DNA of 64,000 bases from Cacajao melanocephalus (taxonomy: Eukaryota > Chordata > Mammalia > Primates > Pitheciidae): positions 124,001 to 188,000 of the forward strand of contig CAUYLG010038508.1 of NCBI GenBank assembly GCA_963573385.1. Reading direction: 5' to 3'. Below are positions 1-12,556 of the stretch, piece by piece (within the stretch, counting starts at the first letter, position 1; each line of letters starts with the position of its first letter). The notes below the pieces were generated by a model. It made no database searches, had not been told where the DNA came from, and saw only the letters and a program-made list of their open reading frames with translations. The translations under genes were made by a program, and so were the position numbers.

Positions 1-696
1 CTAGATAGTAGGGAAGCTAAAGTGACAGTGCCTCATTTTAGAATGCAGCTGGGCTTAACCTGACACAGCAGTCTAGTTTCTTGGTTCTGACTTGATGACT
101 CCCTGGACTAATCAGTCATTTTTCTCCTTCTCTAATTAAACCAGGTTCATTTTCCTGCTGGCTAGCTGTATGCCAAATTTCAGGGATACATCTCTCATCT
201 CTAATTACTAAAATGAACTGGTTGGATTCTTTCCTCAGTTTCTTGTCTGGAAGTTCACCAAATGGTTATTTCCTCAGGCCGAATTCAATTTTGGAATCAA
301 CTCCAGCCTTTAGCTGTTAATCTTGTTCTCTTTATCCCAGTAGATAAATTTTTGGCACGTTCTTTCTCCTTCCATGATTCTCCTCTTTACCCATCATTTT
401 CTTTCTGTTGGGGTTTGCATTTATTGATCTCTGCCTTTTCTGATACTATTCAATTTTTTTTTTCACAGAAATAAAGCCTATACTAAAATAAACGCAGATT
501 CCTATATAAAAAGTTGTAATAACTTTTTTCCTTCAATAAGGGTCATACAAACAGTATAGATCTTATCAGGAAGAAAAATTATCACATTATTTAGACATGC
601 CTGTCTTATTTTTTTAGATGTTTTCAGTTTACTTTTAGTAAACTGAAACTGTCATATATAGTTTTAAAATATGTGTTTTAGCTGAATAGCAAAAAA

Positions 697-735
<39 letters not shown>

Positions 736-893
736 GACACAAAAGTGTCTATTGGGCATTCCTAGGAAGGAGAGTAACCTTTTTTTTTTTCTTTTTTCTT
801 TCTGTATTCTACCTTTAAGCTTTGCCTTGTTGCTTGCTCAAATGAAGCCCAAGTTTTAAGTGTTATACTTATGGAAATACAGTAAATTAAGAC
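1..893. other. Upstream flank without recognised gene
   Basis: AT-rich DNA with no coding frame I can support. It holds a (TA)n microsatellite at about 697-734 and a T-rich run near 780-800. CYP4V2 precedes KLKB1 in human, so part of this could be near its 3' end, but nothing here shows that. Confidence 0.5.
697..734. repeat. (TA)n microsatellite
   Basis: Alternating TA with one TACA interruption, about 38 bases. Confidence 0.9.
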
Positions 894-1118
894 ATTTATT
901 TTTTGAGACAGGGTCTCACTCTGTCACCCACGCTGGAGTGCAGTGGTGCTATCACGGCTCACAGCAACCTCCACCTCCTGGGCTCAAGGGATGCTCCCAT
1001 GCCAGTCTCCTGAGTAGCTGGAACTACAGGTACACACCACCACGCCTGGCTAATTTTTGTGGGTTGTTTTTTTTTTTTTTTTTTTGTAGAGATGGGGTTT
1101 TGCCATGTTTCCCAGGCT
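894..1118 (-). repeat. Alu, 3'-truncated copy
   Basis: Reads GAGACAGGGTCTCACTCTG and onward in the antisense Alu direction, ending in the second monomer after a T-rich stretch. Older AluJ-like sequence. Confidence 0.85.
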
Positions 1119-1589
1119 AAATGAAGACATTTAAATCACTCAGGCACAACTCATTTTATTATATTGTCACATCTTCCTAGGAGTGGGATTGTGCTTCAGT
1201 CTTTTCAGCTGTCTGTGCCTTAATTGTGACTACCATCAGTAATGCTTGATGTTGCCAGTGCTGGGTTGTTGTTTCCAAAAGCAATGCTGATTTGGAAAGG
1301 CCAGGACTGTAGTGTCTCATATGATACAATTGGACAGAACCTCAAGAGGACATTTGCTCCCACCAAAGGGCATTCAGCAGAACAAGAACCAATCAGAATT
1401 CGTCCAACAATCATTTTCAGTGTCATCGAAAACCAGCAGTTAATAGTTTACATGTGTGACTGTGACTCTCCTGTGAAAATGAGATGGTCCACAACTGTGG
1501 GCAAAGGAAACTTCCTGTTCTCAATCTCTTGTTTTGAAAAAATATTTCATTCCTTCTTCGTGTGCTTATTTATTTATCATTTTGCTCTT

Positions 1590-1960
1590 TCATTCATGAA
1601 TGTCTGCCAAGTACTACTCAGGGAACTGGGGAAAGACAGCAAAAAAGCCCCAGTCCTACCAGCAAGGTGTTACAGACAGTGGGCATCAGAAAAACAACAG
1701 AGAAATGGTCAAGGAGGTAACAGAATGGTGGGGATGAGAATCACTATGCAGAAAGACAAAGAATAGTAAGGAGACAGGAGGTGGAAGAGATGGAAGGTCC
1801 TTTACAGATGAGATGCTTGCTGGAGGATGGCATCCGGAAAAGATGATGCTTGAGCAGTGGTCTGATTGAAGTGAGTCATGTGGGGATCTAGGACAAGGGG
1901 AGGTGGAGAGGCCTCATCCTGGAAAGTGTCTCAGGGGAGGCTCTGGAGAAAAGTCCTCTT
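1590..1960 (+). repeat. Probable L2 LINE 3' fragment
   Basis: The sequence runs from CATTCATGAATGTCTGCCAAGTAC-like text through TGAAGTGAGTCATGTGG, which resembles old mammalian L2 3' ends. A 174-codon frame overlapping it (from 1242) has no recognisable domain. Confidence 0.45.
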
Positions 1961-2426
1961 TGAAGCATGTGCAATATGTTGGAATATTCAGTGCTTTGGG
2001 ATTGTAGAAGTGAAGTCACCATGTTCTTTTTGGCTTTTGTCCCCATGGCCCATCTCAAAGCCAGCACTGGAGCACTTCCCTGCTGCCAGTTCCTCTCACA
2101 CTCCGAATCTCTCTGACTTCTCCTTGTGCTGACAGCAGAGGAGAACTCTGCTTCTAATGGGCTCGTAGGATGGGATTCAGCCCACCCAGATCGTCTCCGT
2201 TTTGGTTAGGACAAAGTCAACTGTTTAGTAATCTCAACCCCATCTGCAGAATTGCTTTTCTCATGTAACATAGTCATGGACAGATGTGATATCTCATTTT
2301 GTTCACCGTCCCCAGGATTTGAATGGGAGATTTGGGAGAACATTTTAGAATTCTATCTACCATGCCTCTTTTCAATTTAATTCTGATTTGGTTCATCTGG
2401 ATCTACAGAGGTTTTTAAGTGTTTTT

Positions 2427-2724
2427 TTTTTTTCTTTTTTTAGACACAGTTTCACTCTTGTCTCCCAGGCTGGAGTGCAATGGCATGATCTTGGCTCACC
2501 ACAACCTCCGCTTCCCAAGTTCAAGCACTTCTCTTGTCTCAGCCTCCTGAGTAACTAGGATTACAGGTGCACGCCACCATGCCCAGCTAATTTTGTATTT
2601 TTAGTAGAGAAGGGGTTTCTCCATGTTGGTCAAGCTGGTCTTGAACTCCCGACCTCAGGTTATCCACCTGCCTCAGCCTCCCAAAGTGCTGGGATTACAG
2701 GCATGAGCCACCATGCCCAGCTGG
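2427..2724 (-). repeat. Alu, full length
   Basis: Antisense Alu with T-rich head (its poly(A) tail) and CCCAGCTGG end, including both monomers and the usual GGGATTACAGGC string. Confidence 0.93.
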
Positions 2725-3479
2725 TTTTTTAGTTTTATTGTATTACTAGAATGTAACATGTTTCACTGTGAGAAAACTTAAAACTAAACACAGAAGCACA
2801 TTTAAATAAGTTAAAAGTCTGTAATCTCACCTTTTAGGGAAACAAACCCTGAGGGTTTCTGCTGTGATTTGAAGGCAGGGCACTTTTGTCCCACTTGTCT
2901 TTTTTTTTTTTCTGCTGAGCCTGGTAGTAGATGAAATCTAAAATTTAAGTTCTTTCATACAGCACAAAGTAGAGAGTTTTGTTGACTGCTGCTGCACCAT
3001 TTGATATCCTAAATCTACAAGACAGCACAGCATGCATATTTAAAATATGCTACTTCATTCTCGCCAGAAAATATTTTATTGGCAACATTATCCTACATTT
3101 CTAATAAATACAGTTTTGCATTCCAGTAATATACATGAAGTATTAAGAATAAACTCCCCAAAGCTCTAATTTACTGATCAAGATGATATACTGTAATTTC
3201 AAAGAACAGAAAATAAAAGCGATTTAGTGGGCAAGTCATTATGGTCTTTAAATATTTTAAAAGCAGAAAAAGGAGAATAAATTATTTTGTGTGGGTCTAG
3301 TACGTAAATCTAGGACTGAAGGGTAGAAATTGCAAGGAGGTATATTTCAGTATACAGGGAGTGTTTTCTTTTCTTAAAAATAAAATAGAGCTCCCTGAGT
3401 TGGAGCAGGCTGCTTGGAAAACCGGTTTCTCCTCAATCGAAGTATTTTGACAGGAAAGTTTAAAGCCTATGTCAGAAGT

Positions 3480-3720
3480 ACCATCCAGAAGGTTTCAGCC
3501 AACCTTATCTGTAGAGTTGGATAGTAAATCTTCTTGCCTTTGGAGGCCATGCTGCTTTTGTAGCAACTTCTTAACTCCACTGTTGTAAGGTCAAAGCAGG
3601 CATAGACAGTAAGTGAATGAATGGCCATGGCTGTGTTTCAATAAAACTTTATTTTCAAAACAGGTGCAAAGCCAAATGTGGTTGGTCTGTGAACTGTGGT
3701 TTGTCAAGCCTGATATATTG
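3480..3720. repeat. Old hAT-type MER element
   Basis: Contains TTCAATAAAACTTTATTTTC and GTGGTTTGTCAAGCCTG, features of a common mammalian hAT nonautonomous element. A second copy lies at 51705-51950. Family name uncertain. Confidence 0.55.
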
Positions 3721-4019
3721 CATTTCCTGAATTGAATGGGAATAGGACCTAAACATCAACCCAGTCTCTTCCAAATCTAAGATTTCAGTATTACATGATT
3801 CTTTGTAGGGCATAGGAAGGCATAGATATCATTTGCTAAAATATCCCTCTAGGAGGAGCTAGCCATACCCATCCATTATTCACTGTGCCTCCAAGCAACT
3901 CTAATAAAAAAAAGTTCAGTTATATGAGGTTTCAACTGCATGCCACCAAATAACTGGGAATGTTATGAGCATTTTTAAAAATGGAAACCTGTGCATAAAC
4001 TGCGTGACCCTAAAATGAA

Positions 4020-4288
4020 ATTAAGGTCTTTTTGAGTACAGCATTTTTCTAACTTTTTTGATTATCATTTACAAATAAAAATTATGTATATATCTACTAG
4101 GTACCACATAATGTTTTGATATACATGTAGATTGTGAAATGATTACCACAATCAAGCTAATTAACATGTCCATTATTTTACATAGTTATCATTTGTGCCT
4201 GTGTGTGTATGTATGTGCTGAGAACCAATAAGATCTATTCTCTAGCGAAGTTCATGTATATGATACAGTATTATGAACTATAGTCACC
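4020..4288 (-). repeat. L1 3'UTR fragment (left part)
   Basis: Antisense old L1 3' sequence (GATTACCACAATCAAGC and neighbours). It breaks off at 4288 and resumes at about 5925, on either side of an ERV-L fragment. Confidence 0.7.
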
Positions 4289-4292
4289 ATGT

Positions 4293-5920
4293 TTGTATTA
4301 GAGTTCTCTAGAAAGACAGAACTAATAGGATAGATGTACATATAAATGGGAGTTTTTTAAGGAGTATTGACTCACAGGATCACAAGGTGAAATCCCACAA
4401 TAGTTTGTCTGTAGGCTGAGGAGCAAGGAAGCCAGTCCAAGTCCCAAAACCTCAAAAGTAGGGAAGTGGACAGGGCAGCCTTCAGTCTGTGGTCGAAGGT
4501 CCAAGAGCCCCTGGCAAACCACTGGTGTAAGTCCAAGAATCCAAAAGCTGAAGAACTTGGAGTCCAATGTTCCAGGGCAGGAAACATCCAGCACAGGAGA
4601 AAGATGGAGGCCAGAAGACTTTGCCAGTCTGGTCCTTCCACGTTCTTCTGCCTTTTATCCTAGCCTTGCTGGCAGCTGATTAGATGGTGCCCACCCAGAC
4701 TGAGGAGGGGTCTGCCTTTCCCAGTCAACTGACTCAAATATTAATCTCCTTTGGCAACACCCTCACAGACACATCCCAGAACAACACTTCCTTCAATCCA
4801 GTCAAGTTGACAATATTAAGCATCACGAGTCCACTCCTTGTCTATTTGAACCCATACGCATCTCCTGAAATCATATATGATCTTCAAATAAAGACAATAA
4901 TAAGGCATAATTAAAGATAATTACACCTAAAGTAATACAGCTACCCTTTGTACAACCAGAAATGCACCAATCCCCAATTCAAATGCTATTGCATAAAGTT
5001 AACATTTAAATACTGATACAAAGCAAATAAATCTTATGTTACATGACAAAGGAAAAAGGCAATAAAATGAAGATATTTTCTTAGTACAAGTGTATATATG
5101 CACAAACATATTCTTAACAAAATAAGGAGGAGATATGACGATTACAGTCCTCATTTCTGCAACTGGTCTCATTGGCGTAGCTGGTACTGATGACTACCTT
5201 CTACTATCCATTCTTTATTCTTTTTGCCTCCAGCAAGCATCTCAGCAGGTTGTGGTTTTTTACCTGGTGGAGTGACCCAAACCTTCATTCCTAAGGGGTC
5301 TGGGCTGTATGGAGTACTGCCTGGATTGGGCTGTTGTAGTTTCCCATTGACCTTAATCACAGGGCATGGTAATACTAAGAGTTGCCTGAAGGGATCTCCT
5401 GTATTTCTCACATACTCTTCCTTACCTTCACTGTGGAGTAATAGACTAACTTCATCTTGATAGTCCAGGTCAATCGCCCCAGCCAACACTGCAACTCCCT
5501 TCTTAGCCTGTTGACTTAGAAGTAGGAGGATCCAAAGTGACCAGGTGGCAATCTTAACTTCCAGTTTAGTGGAATCCTTGTGTCTTCTGGTAGCAGCATT
5601 TTTCCCTCTGGAGCTAAGACCTTTAGGCAAGCAGAAAGTAGTGTCTTGGGAACAGGAAGCAAAAATTTTGCTAGTGGATCACTGTGGGTGATGGCGAATG
5701 GTGCCACTTCCACTCCCACCCCTTGATTCCTGGACCTGTGAATCCTGGCTATGGGAGAAACAGTACCATATATTGGGTGCTGATTCAGAGCATACATGGC
5801 CTTCTGGAGAATTTTGCCCCAGCCCTGCAAAGTATTGTCACCTAGTTGGCATTGTAATTGTGACTTCAAAATGCCATTCCACCATTCTAGCAGTATAGCT
5901 GCTTCAAGATGATGGAAACA
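4293..5920 (-). mobile_element. ERV-L fragment: LTR (MLT2-like) and 3' internal part
   Basis: Minus-strand endogenous retrovirus remnant. About 4293-4840 resembles an MLT2-type LTR (AGAACTAATAGGATAG, later ATTGACTCACA). 5160-5900 holds degraded pol sequence. No second LTR is seen at the right end, so the 5' part is missing. ATGT occurs at both borders (4289-4292, 5921-5924) inside otherwise continuous L1 sequence, a possible short target duplication. Confidence 0.7.
5169..5869 (-). pseudogene. ERV-L pol remnant, dUTPase-like
   Basis: Two overlapping minus-strand frames (5169-5630 and 5516-5869) look like the end of an ERV-L pol polyprotein. The upstream frame resembles the integrase C-terminus and start of the dUTPase, and the downstream frame the dUTPase body. 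ERV-L elements are known to carry a dUTPase at the end of pol. The break between frames shows that it is not functional. Confidence 0.65.
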
Positions 5921-5924
5921 ATGT

Positions 5925-8362
5925 ACATTAGATCCTCCAACTTATTCACACTGAATAATTGAAACTCTGGACCCCTTGACCAAAATCACCCCATAGACTG
6001 CACTCCCCATACGCTGGCTACCACTATTCTACTCTCTGTTACTATGACTTTGACTTTTTTAGATTCCATATGTAGGTACAAGTGCATCTCTTCTGATGAT
6101 CATACGATTTTTATCCTTCATTTTGTTAATGTGGTATATCACATTTATTGAGTTGCATATGTTGAACCATCCTTGCATCCCAGGCTCAGTTGATCGTGAT
6201 CCTTTTAATGTGTTGTTGCATTTAGTCTGGCTAATATTTTCTTCAGGATTTTTGGATCTATGTTCACCAGGAATATTGATCTATAATTTTATTTTCTTGT
6301 GATGTTCTTGTCTGGCTCTGTTATCAAAGTAATGCTGGCCTCATTAAATGAGATTAGAAGTGTTTCCTCCTTTTCAATTATTTGAAAGTTTGAGAAAGAT
6401 TGGTGTTAGTTCTTCTTCAAATGTTTATAGATTTCACCAGTGGAGGCATCAGGTCCTAAACTTTCCTTAGCTGAGAGTTTTTATTCTGATTTAATCTCCT
6501 TACTCATCATTGGCCTGTTCAGATTTTCTGTTTCTTCCTGATTCAGTCCGGTAGGTTGTATCTTTCTAGGAATTTATCTATTTCTTCTATGTTATCTAAT
6601 TTGTTGATGTATTGTTTTTCATAGTAATCTCATGATTTTCTGTATTTCTGTGGTATCCATTGTAATGTTTCCTCCTTCATTTATAATTTTATTTGCGTTT
6701 TTTTCTTTTTCTCCTAATTAGTCTAAAGATTTCTTGATTATCTTTTTAAAAACAACAACAGTGTCATTGAACTTTCTGTTGCTTTTCTACTCTCTATTTC
6801 ATTTATCTCTGCTCTGACTTTTATTATTGTCTTTCTTCCTCTGACTTAGGGATTACTACTTTTTCTTTCTTATTGCTTCAGGTGTAAAGTTAGAATATTT
6901 CAGATCTTTCTGTTTTCTTAAGGTATAGGTGTTTATCACTATCAGCTTCCTTCTTAGAACTGCTTTTGCTGCATCCTATGAAATTTTCAGTCACATAAAT
7001 TTTGTTTCTATTTTTTCTCAACATATTTTTTGATTTTCCTTTTGATTTCTTCTTTGACTCATTGGTTATTCAGGAATGTGTTAATTTTCATGTATTTGTG
7101 AATTTTCCTGTTTTCCTTCTGTTATTGAGTTTTACTTTTCTGCCATTATTGGAAAAGATACTTATTTCAGTCGTCTTAAATTTATTAAGATGTGTTTCAT
7201 GGCCTAATATATGACCTATCCTGGAGAATGTTCTGCATGCACTTAAAAAGAATGTGTATTTTGTTGCTTTTGGAAGGATGTTCTGCACATGTCTGTTAGG
7301 TCTATTGACTTATAGAGTTTTGAAATTCACAGTTTCCTTGTTGATTTTCTGTCTAGGTGATCTATTCATTGGTGAAAATACATTGCTATTTATTTCTCCT
7401 TTAGTTATGTTAATATTTGCTTTATGGATTTAGATGCATTGATATTAGGTACATATGTATTTACAATTGTTATATCCTCTTGATGAATTAACCCTTTTAT
7501 CATTATATAATGACCTTCTCTGTCTCATGTGACAGCATTTGACTTAAACTCTTATCTCTTCTGTTATAAGGATAGCCAACTCTGCTTTCTTTTGGTTATC
7601 ATTTGAATGGAATCTCTTTTTCCATCCCTTCACTTCCAGCTTATGTCTGTCCTTAAAGCTAAAGTTAGTCTCTTACAGACAGCATATAGTTAGATCTTGT
7701 TTTTAATTCACTCATCCACTATCTTTTGATTGGATAATTTAATACATTTACATCGAAAGTGATTCTTGGTTGGTAAAGGTTTACTGCTATTATGTTGTTA
7801 ATTGTTTTCTGATTGTTTTGTAGCTCCTTTGTTGCTTCTTTTTGTCTCACTGTCTTCCTTTGTGATTTAATGACTTTTTTGGAGCAATTTGCTTTAATTC
7901 CTTTCTCTTTATGTTTTGTGTATCTACTACAAACTTCTTTGTGGTTATCATGAGGTTTACATAAAATATTTCATGGTTATAGCCATCTATTTTAAGCTGA
8001 TAACTTCAACTCCATTTAAAAATACTATATTTTAACTTCTCCTCCTCCCACATTTTATTATTTGTGCCATAGTTTACATCTTCTGTATGTTATATATTCA
8101 TTAACAAATTGTTGTGGTTATAGTTATTTTTTAATATTTTTGTTTTTTAACTTTTATACTAGAGTTAAAAGTGAGTATTGCACAATTACAGTATTAGAGT
8201 GTTCTGAATTTGACTGTCTAAGAGTACCTTTAATGGAATTTTATTCTTTCATACACTTTTATGTTAGTTCGTGTCCTTTTTTTTAAATTTGAGAATTCCC
8301 TTTAGCATTTTTTGTAAGGCAGATTTAATGGTGATGAAATCCCATAGCTTTTATTTGTCTGG
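5925..8362 (-). repeat. Old L1, antisense 3'UTR and ORF2 region
   Basis: AT-rich text with the antisense ORF2 pattern (for example AATGCTGGCCTCATTAAATG and GGAATTTATCTATTTCTTC). Many stops. It joins L1 sequence at 10697 across the MaLR provirus, and internal deletions are likely. Confidence 0.8.
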
Positions 8363-8722
8363 TGATATAATCTGACTCTTTGCCCCCACCCAAATCTCAT
8401 CTCGAATTGCAATCCCCATGTGCCAAAGGAGGGTAGATAATTGGATCATGGAGATGTGTTCCCCATTATGTTCTTACGATAGTGAGGATGTTCTCATGAG
8501 ATTTGATGGTTTAAAAGTGGCAGTTAACCCTGTGCACATGTTCTCTCTCTCTCCTACTGCCTTGTGAAGAAGGTAACTGCTTTCCCTTCACCTTCCACAA
8601 TAATTGTAAGTTTTCTGAGGTCTCCCCAGTCATGAGGAACTGTGAGTCAATTAGACCTCTTTTGTTTATAAATTACCCAGTTTCAGGTAATATCTTTTAG
8701 CAGTGTGAAAATGAACAATACA
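8363..8722 (+). repeat. 5' LTR of MaLR provirus
   Basis: Starts TGATATAATCTGACTC and ends AATACA. Contains CCCACCCAAATCTCATC, typical of MST/THE1 LTRs. Several differences from the 3' LTR indicate age. Confidence 0.9.
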
Positions 8723-10336
8723 GATAATTGGTACTGGCAGAGTGAGGTACTGCTATAAAGATAACCTGAAAATGTGAAGGAAACCTTGGAACAGGGTAAC
8801 AGGCAGAGGTTGGAACAGTTTGGAGGGCTCAGAAGAAGATAAGAAAATGTAGGAAAGTTTGCAACTTCCTAGAGACTTGTTGAATGGTTTTGACCAAAAT
8901 GCTGATAGTCATATTGACAATGAAGTCCAGGCTGAAGTGGTCTCAGATGGAGATGAGAAATAATTGGGAACTGGAGCAAAGGTCATTCTTGCTATGCTTT
9001 AGCAGAGACTGGCAGCATTTTGCCCCTGCCCTAAAGATCTATAGAACTTTGAACTTGAGAGAGATGATTTAGGGTATCTGGCAGAAGAAATTTCTAAGCA
9101 GAAAAGCATTCAAGCTATAACCTGTTTTTTTCTGAAAGCATACAGTCATATGCATTCACAAAGAGATGATATGAAATTGGAACTTATATTTAAAAGGGAA
9201 ACAGGGCATAAAAGTTTGGAAAATTTGTAGCCTGATCATGTGGTAGAAAAGAAAAACCAATTTTCTGGGGAGAAATTCAAGCCGGCTACAGAAATTTACA
9301 TAAGTAACCAGGAGCCAAATGTTAATTGCCAAGCAATGGGGAAAATGTCTCCAGGGCATTTCAGAGATCTTCAAGGCAGCCTCTCCCATTACAAGCCCAG
9401 AGAGTCCTAGTACTAAATAATAGTTTCATAGGCTGAGCCCAGGGTCCCACCGCTCTGTGCTGTCTTGGGACTTGGTGCCCTGTTTCCCAGCCACTCCAGC
9501 TCCAGCTGTGGCTAACAGGGGCCATAGCTCAGGCTGTTGCTTCAAGGGTGCAAGCCCCAAGCCTTGGTGGCTTCCACGAGCTCTTGGGCGTGCGAGTACA
9601 TAGTAAACAAGAGTTGAGCTTTGAGACACTCTGTGTCAATTTCACAGGATGTGTGGATACACTTGGTTGTCCAGGCAGAAGTCTGCTGCGGGGGCTGTGT
9701 CCCTGTGAAGTGTGGGGTTAGAGCCCACACACAGAGTCTCCACTGGGGTACTACCCAGTGGAACTGTGAAAAAAGTGCCCCCATCTTCCAGGCCCCAGAA
9801 TGGCAGATCCACTGACCACATTCACCAAATCCCTGGAAAAGTTGTAGGCACTCAGTGCCAGTCCATGAAAGCAGCTGTAGGGGTCGTACTCTGCAGAGCC
9901 ACAAGGGCAAAGCTGCCCAAGGCCTTGACAGCTCACCCCTTGCATTGACATGCCCTGGATGTGAGACAGGGACTCAAAGGAGATTATTTTGGAGCTTTAA
10001 AATTTAATGTCTTCCCTGCTAGGTTTTGCATTGAAAGGGGCCTGTGATCCCTTTATTTTGGCCAATTTCTCCCAATTGGAATGGGAACATTTACCCAGTT
10101 TCTGTACCCACATTGTATCTTTGAAGTAACTAACTTGTTTTTTGTTTTTGTTTTTGTTTTTTATTCTAAAGGCTCATAGAGGGAAGGGACTTGCCTTGTC
10201 TCAGATGAGACTTTGGACTTGGACTTTTGGGTTAATGTGAACTGAGTCAAGACTTTGAAGGACTGTTGGAAAGACATGATTGGTTTTGAAATGTGAAAAG
10301 GACATGAGATTTGGGAGAGGCCAGGGGCAGGCAGAA
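8723..10336 (+). repeat. MaLR internal region
   Basis: Begins GATAATTGGTACTGGCAG right after the LTR and ends in a purine-rich stretch (about 10296-10330) before the 3' LTR, as expected for a polypurine tract. Frames are short and broken. Confidence 0.75.
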
Positions 10337-10696
10337 TGATAGGTTAGGCTCCGTACTCCCACCCAAATCTCATCTTGAATTATAATCCCCACATGTTGAA
10401 GGAGGTGCCTGGTGGGAGGTGATTGGTTCATGGGGGTGGTTTCCCCTGTGCTGTGATCTCATGATAGTGAGAGATTTGAAAGTGGCAGTTTTCCCTGGAC
10501 ATAGACACACACACACGCTCTCTCTCCTACCACCTTGTAAAGAAGGTGTCTGCTTCCCCTTTGCCTTCCATCATGACTATAAGTTTCCTGAGGCCTCCCC
10601 AGCCATGGGTAACCATGAGTCAGCTAAATCTGTTTTGTTTATAAATTACCTAGTCTCAGGTAGTATCTTTACAGTAGTGTGAAAATGGACTAATAA
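10337..10696 (+). repeat. 3' LTR of MaLR provirus
   Basis: Same length as the 5' LTR, sharing CCCACCCAAATCTCATC and TTTATAAATTACC. Followed by the TCTGG duplication. Confidence 0.9.
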
Positions 10697-10701
10697 TCTG
10701 G

Positions 10702-11570
10702 GAAATTCTTTTTCTCTCCTTCCTTTCTGAAGGACAGCTTTGCCTGGTATTATATTCTTGGTTGCCAGGTTTTGTACTTTCAATACTTTTAATATATCAT
10801 CCCACTCTCTCCTGGCCTACATGATTTCTGCTGAGAAATCCACTGATAAACTTATGAAGCTTCCCTTGTATGTGAAGAATTGTTTTTCTTTTGCTGCTTT
10901 GAAAATTCTCTTGTCATGGTGAGGATCTCTTTATATTTAATCTATTTGGAGTTCTTTTGGGCTTCATAAATCTGGATGTTTATTTTTTTTATGTCTCCAA
11001 ATTTGGGGAGCTTTATGTTCTTATTTTTAAAATAAGTTTTCTGCAACTTTCTTTTTCTCTGCTTCTTCTGGGCCTCTTATAATGCATATTGGTTTTCCTA
11101 ACAGTGTCCCATAAGTTTTCTCAGTTTTCAGCAATCTTTTTCATTCCTTTTATTACTCTGACTGGGTAATAACAAATGACCTGTGTCTGAGCTTGCTGAT
11201 TCTTTCTCCTGCTTGATCAAGTCTGCTGCTGAAGCTGTTTGTAAAATTTTTCAGTTCTGTCATTGTGTTCTTCAGCTCCAGAATTTCTGTTTGGTTCTTT
11301 TTTATGGTACCTATTTTTTTTGTTGAACTTTTAATTTTGCTCATGTATTGTTTTCCTGATTTTGTTTCCTATCTATATTGTTTTGTAGTTCATTGAGCTT
11401 TCTTAAGACAATTATTTTTAACTCTTTGTCATGCAGTGTAGATCTCCATTTCTTTAGGGTCACCTTCTGCTGCTTTATTTTCTTCCTTTGATGGTTTCTT
11501 GTTTCCCTGATTATTTGTGATCCGTGTGGCCTTGCATTGAAGTAGGCACCTATTTCAGTCTTTACATACT
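10702..11570 (-). repeat. Old L1, antisense 5' coding part
   Basis: Continues the L1 interrupted by the MaLR (CTTTGCCTGGTATTATATTC and onward), corresponding to the region toward ORF1 read backward. Confidence 0.7.
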
Positions 11571-12350
11571 AGCTTAAGCAGAGAAAGCCATTCACTAGTC
11601 ATATTGACCAGAGATTGTGGGTGGCTGTCTGTTGGGGTCCATGCACAGGATTTATGCTGGAGTTCTAAGCTGGGCAGGGCCGGATTCTGGGTTCAGTGTG
11701 GTGGTCTGTATTCTGTGTGCAAGGACTGGCTTGAAGCATGGGTCCTTCGGGGCTGATTTGGCACTGAAATGAGCATTAAGCCTGAATCTGCAGAGGCCAG
11801 CCTAACGTGGGGATCACCTGGCACCTGAGTTCATGAGGACAGGCCTGTTTCTGAGTTTATTGAGGCTGTCCTGGCACCAAAGTCCACTGGGGTGAGCCCA
11901 GCATCTGAGTCCACATGGCCCAGCATGCAACTGAGATCTCTGGAGACTGACCTTGTGCTGGATTTGCCGGGAATGGCCTGGATTTTAAGCCCATGGGTAC
12001 CAACTTGAATCTTCGGGCTGCTGGGGTTGATGTGGAGGTTAGAGTCTTGGGGGCCAGGCTAGAGCTGGAGCAGGCCTGCCGTCTAGATCTTCTGTGGCCA
12101 TCATGGAGCCTCAAGCTCCAGGGGCTGACCTGGTCAGGGCTGAACATGGGGCCGAGGCCACAGAGGTTGGTCTGGCCTGTGGCAGGCCTGAATTCTGGTG
12201 TTGGGGTTTACTGGAGTGGGCTTGGTGCTTGGGATCTGTGGTGAAGTTGGGTGCTATCTTAACTGTCCTTCCTCCATGCAGGAGGGTATCACTCACCATA
12301 CTGTGTTGCCCAGGCTTGAAGATGGGGTGACACTGATAATGTGAAATTGT
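11571..12350 (-). repeat. Old L1 5'UTR, GC-rich imperfect repeats
   Basis: GC-rich stretch in AT-rich surroundings, made of irregular units with CTGGCACC, GAGTCCAC and GGGGCC themes, as in 5'UTRs of old L1M elements. It ends about 340 bases before KLKB1 exon 1. Confidence 0.6.
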
Positions 12351-12556
12351 CCTTCTTATACTCTTCAATGTGTCTTTTCTTATTTCTGTGCTGCAACCAG
12401 GTACTGTAACCTCTCACCTGATTCCTTAGCTCTAGTGAAGTAATTTTTGTGCGTGGATGCTTATTCAAATTGATGTTTCTGCAAGGAATGAGCACTATCA
12501 ATTCCTGTTCTGACAACCTCCTATTCCTATTCTTGCTGACATCACTCCCTGAAATA

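Larger units (their letters stand above)
8363..10696 (+). mobile_element. MaLR provirus (MST/THE1-like), near complete
   Basis: Two LTRs of 360 bases each (8363-8722 and 10337-10696) flank an internal region of 1614 bases. A 5-base target duplication, TCTGG, stands at both ends (8358-8362 and 10697-10701). The host is an antisense L1 that reads continuously if the element is removed. MaLR internal regions carry only decayed gag-like sequence, and no long frame survives here. Confidence 0.88.

Noticed and set aside
1..900. 3' end of CYP4V2
   Set aside because: The gene lies upstream of KLKB1 in human, and an AATAAA occurs near 471, but no coding exon or recognisable UTR sequence is visible.
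1242..1766. 174-codon open frame on + strand
   Set aside because: No domain or family recognised; its second half overlaps L2-like repeat sequence, and there are no supporting splice or promoter signals.
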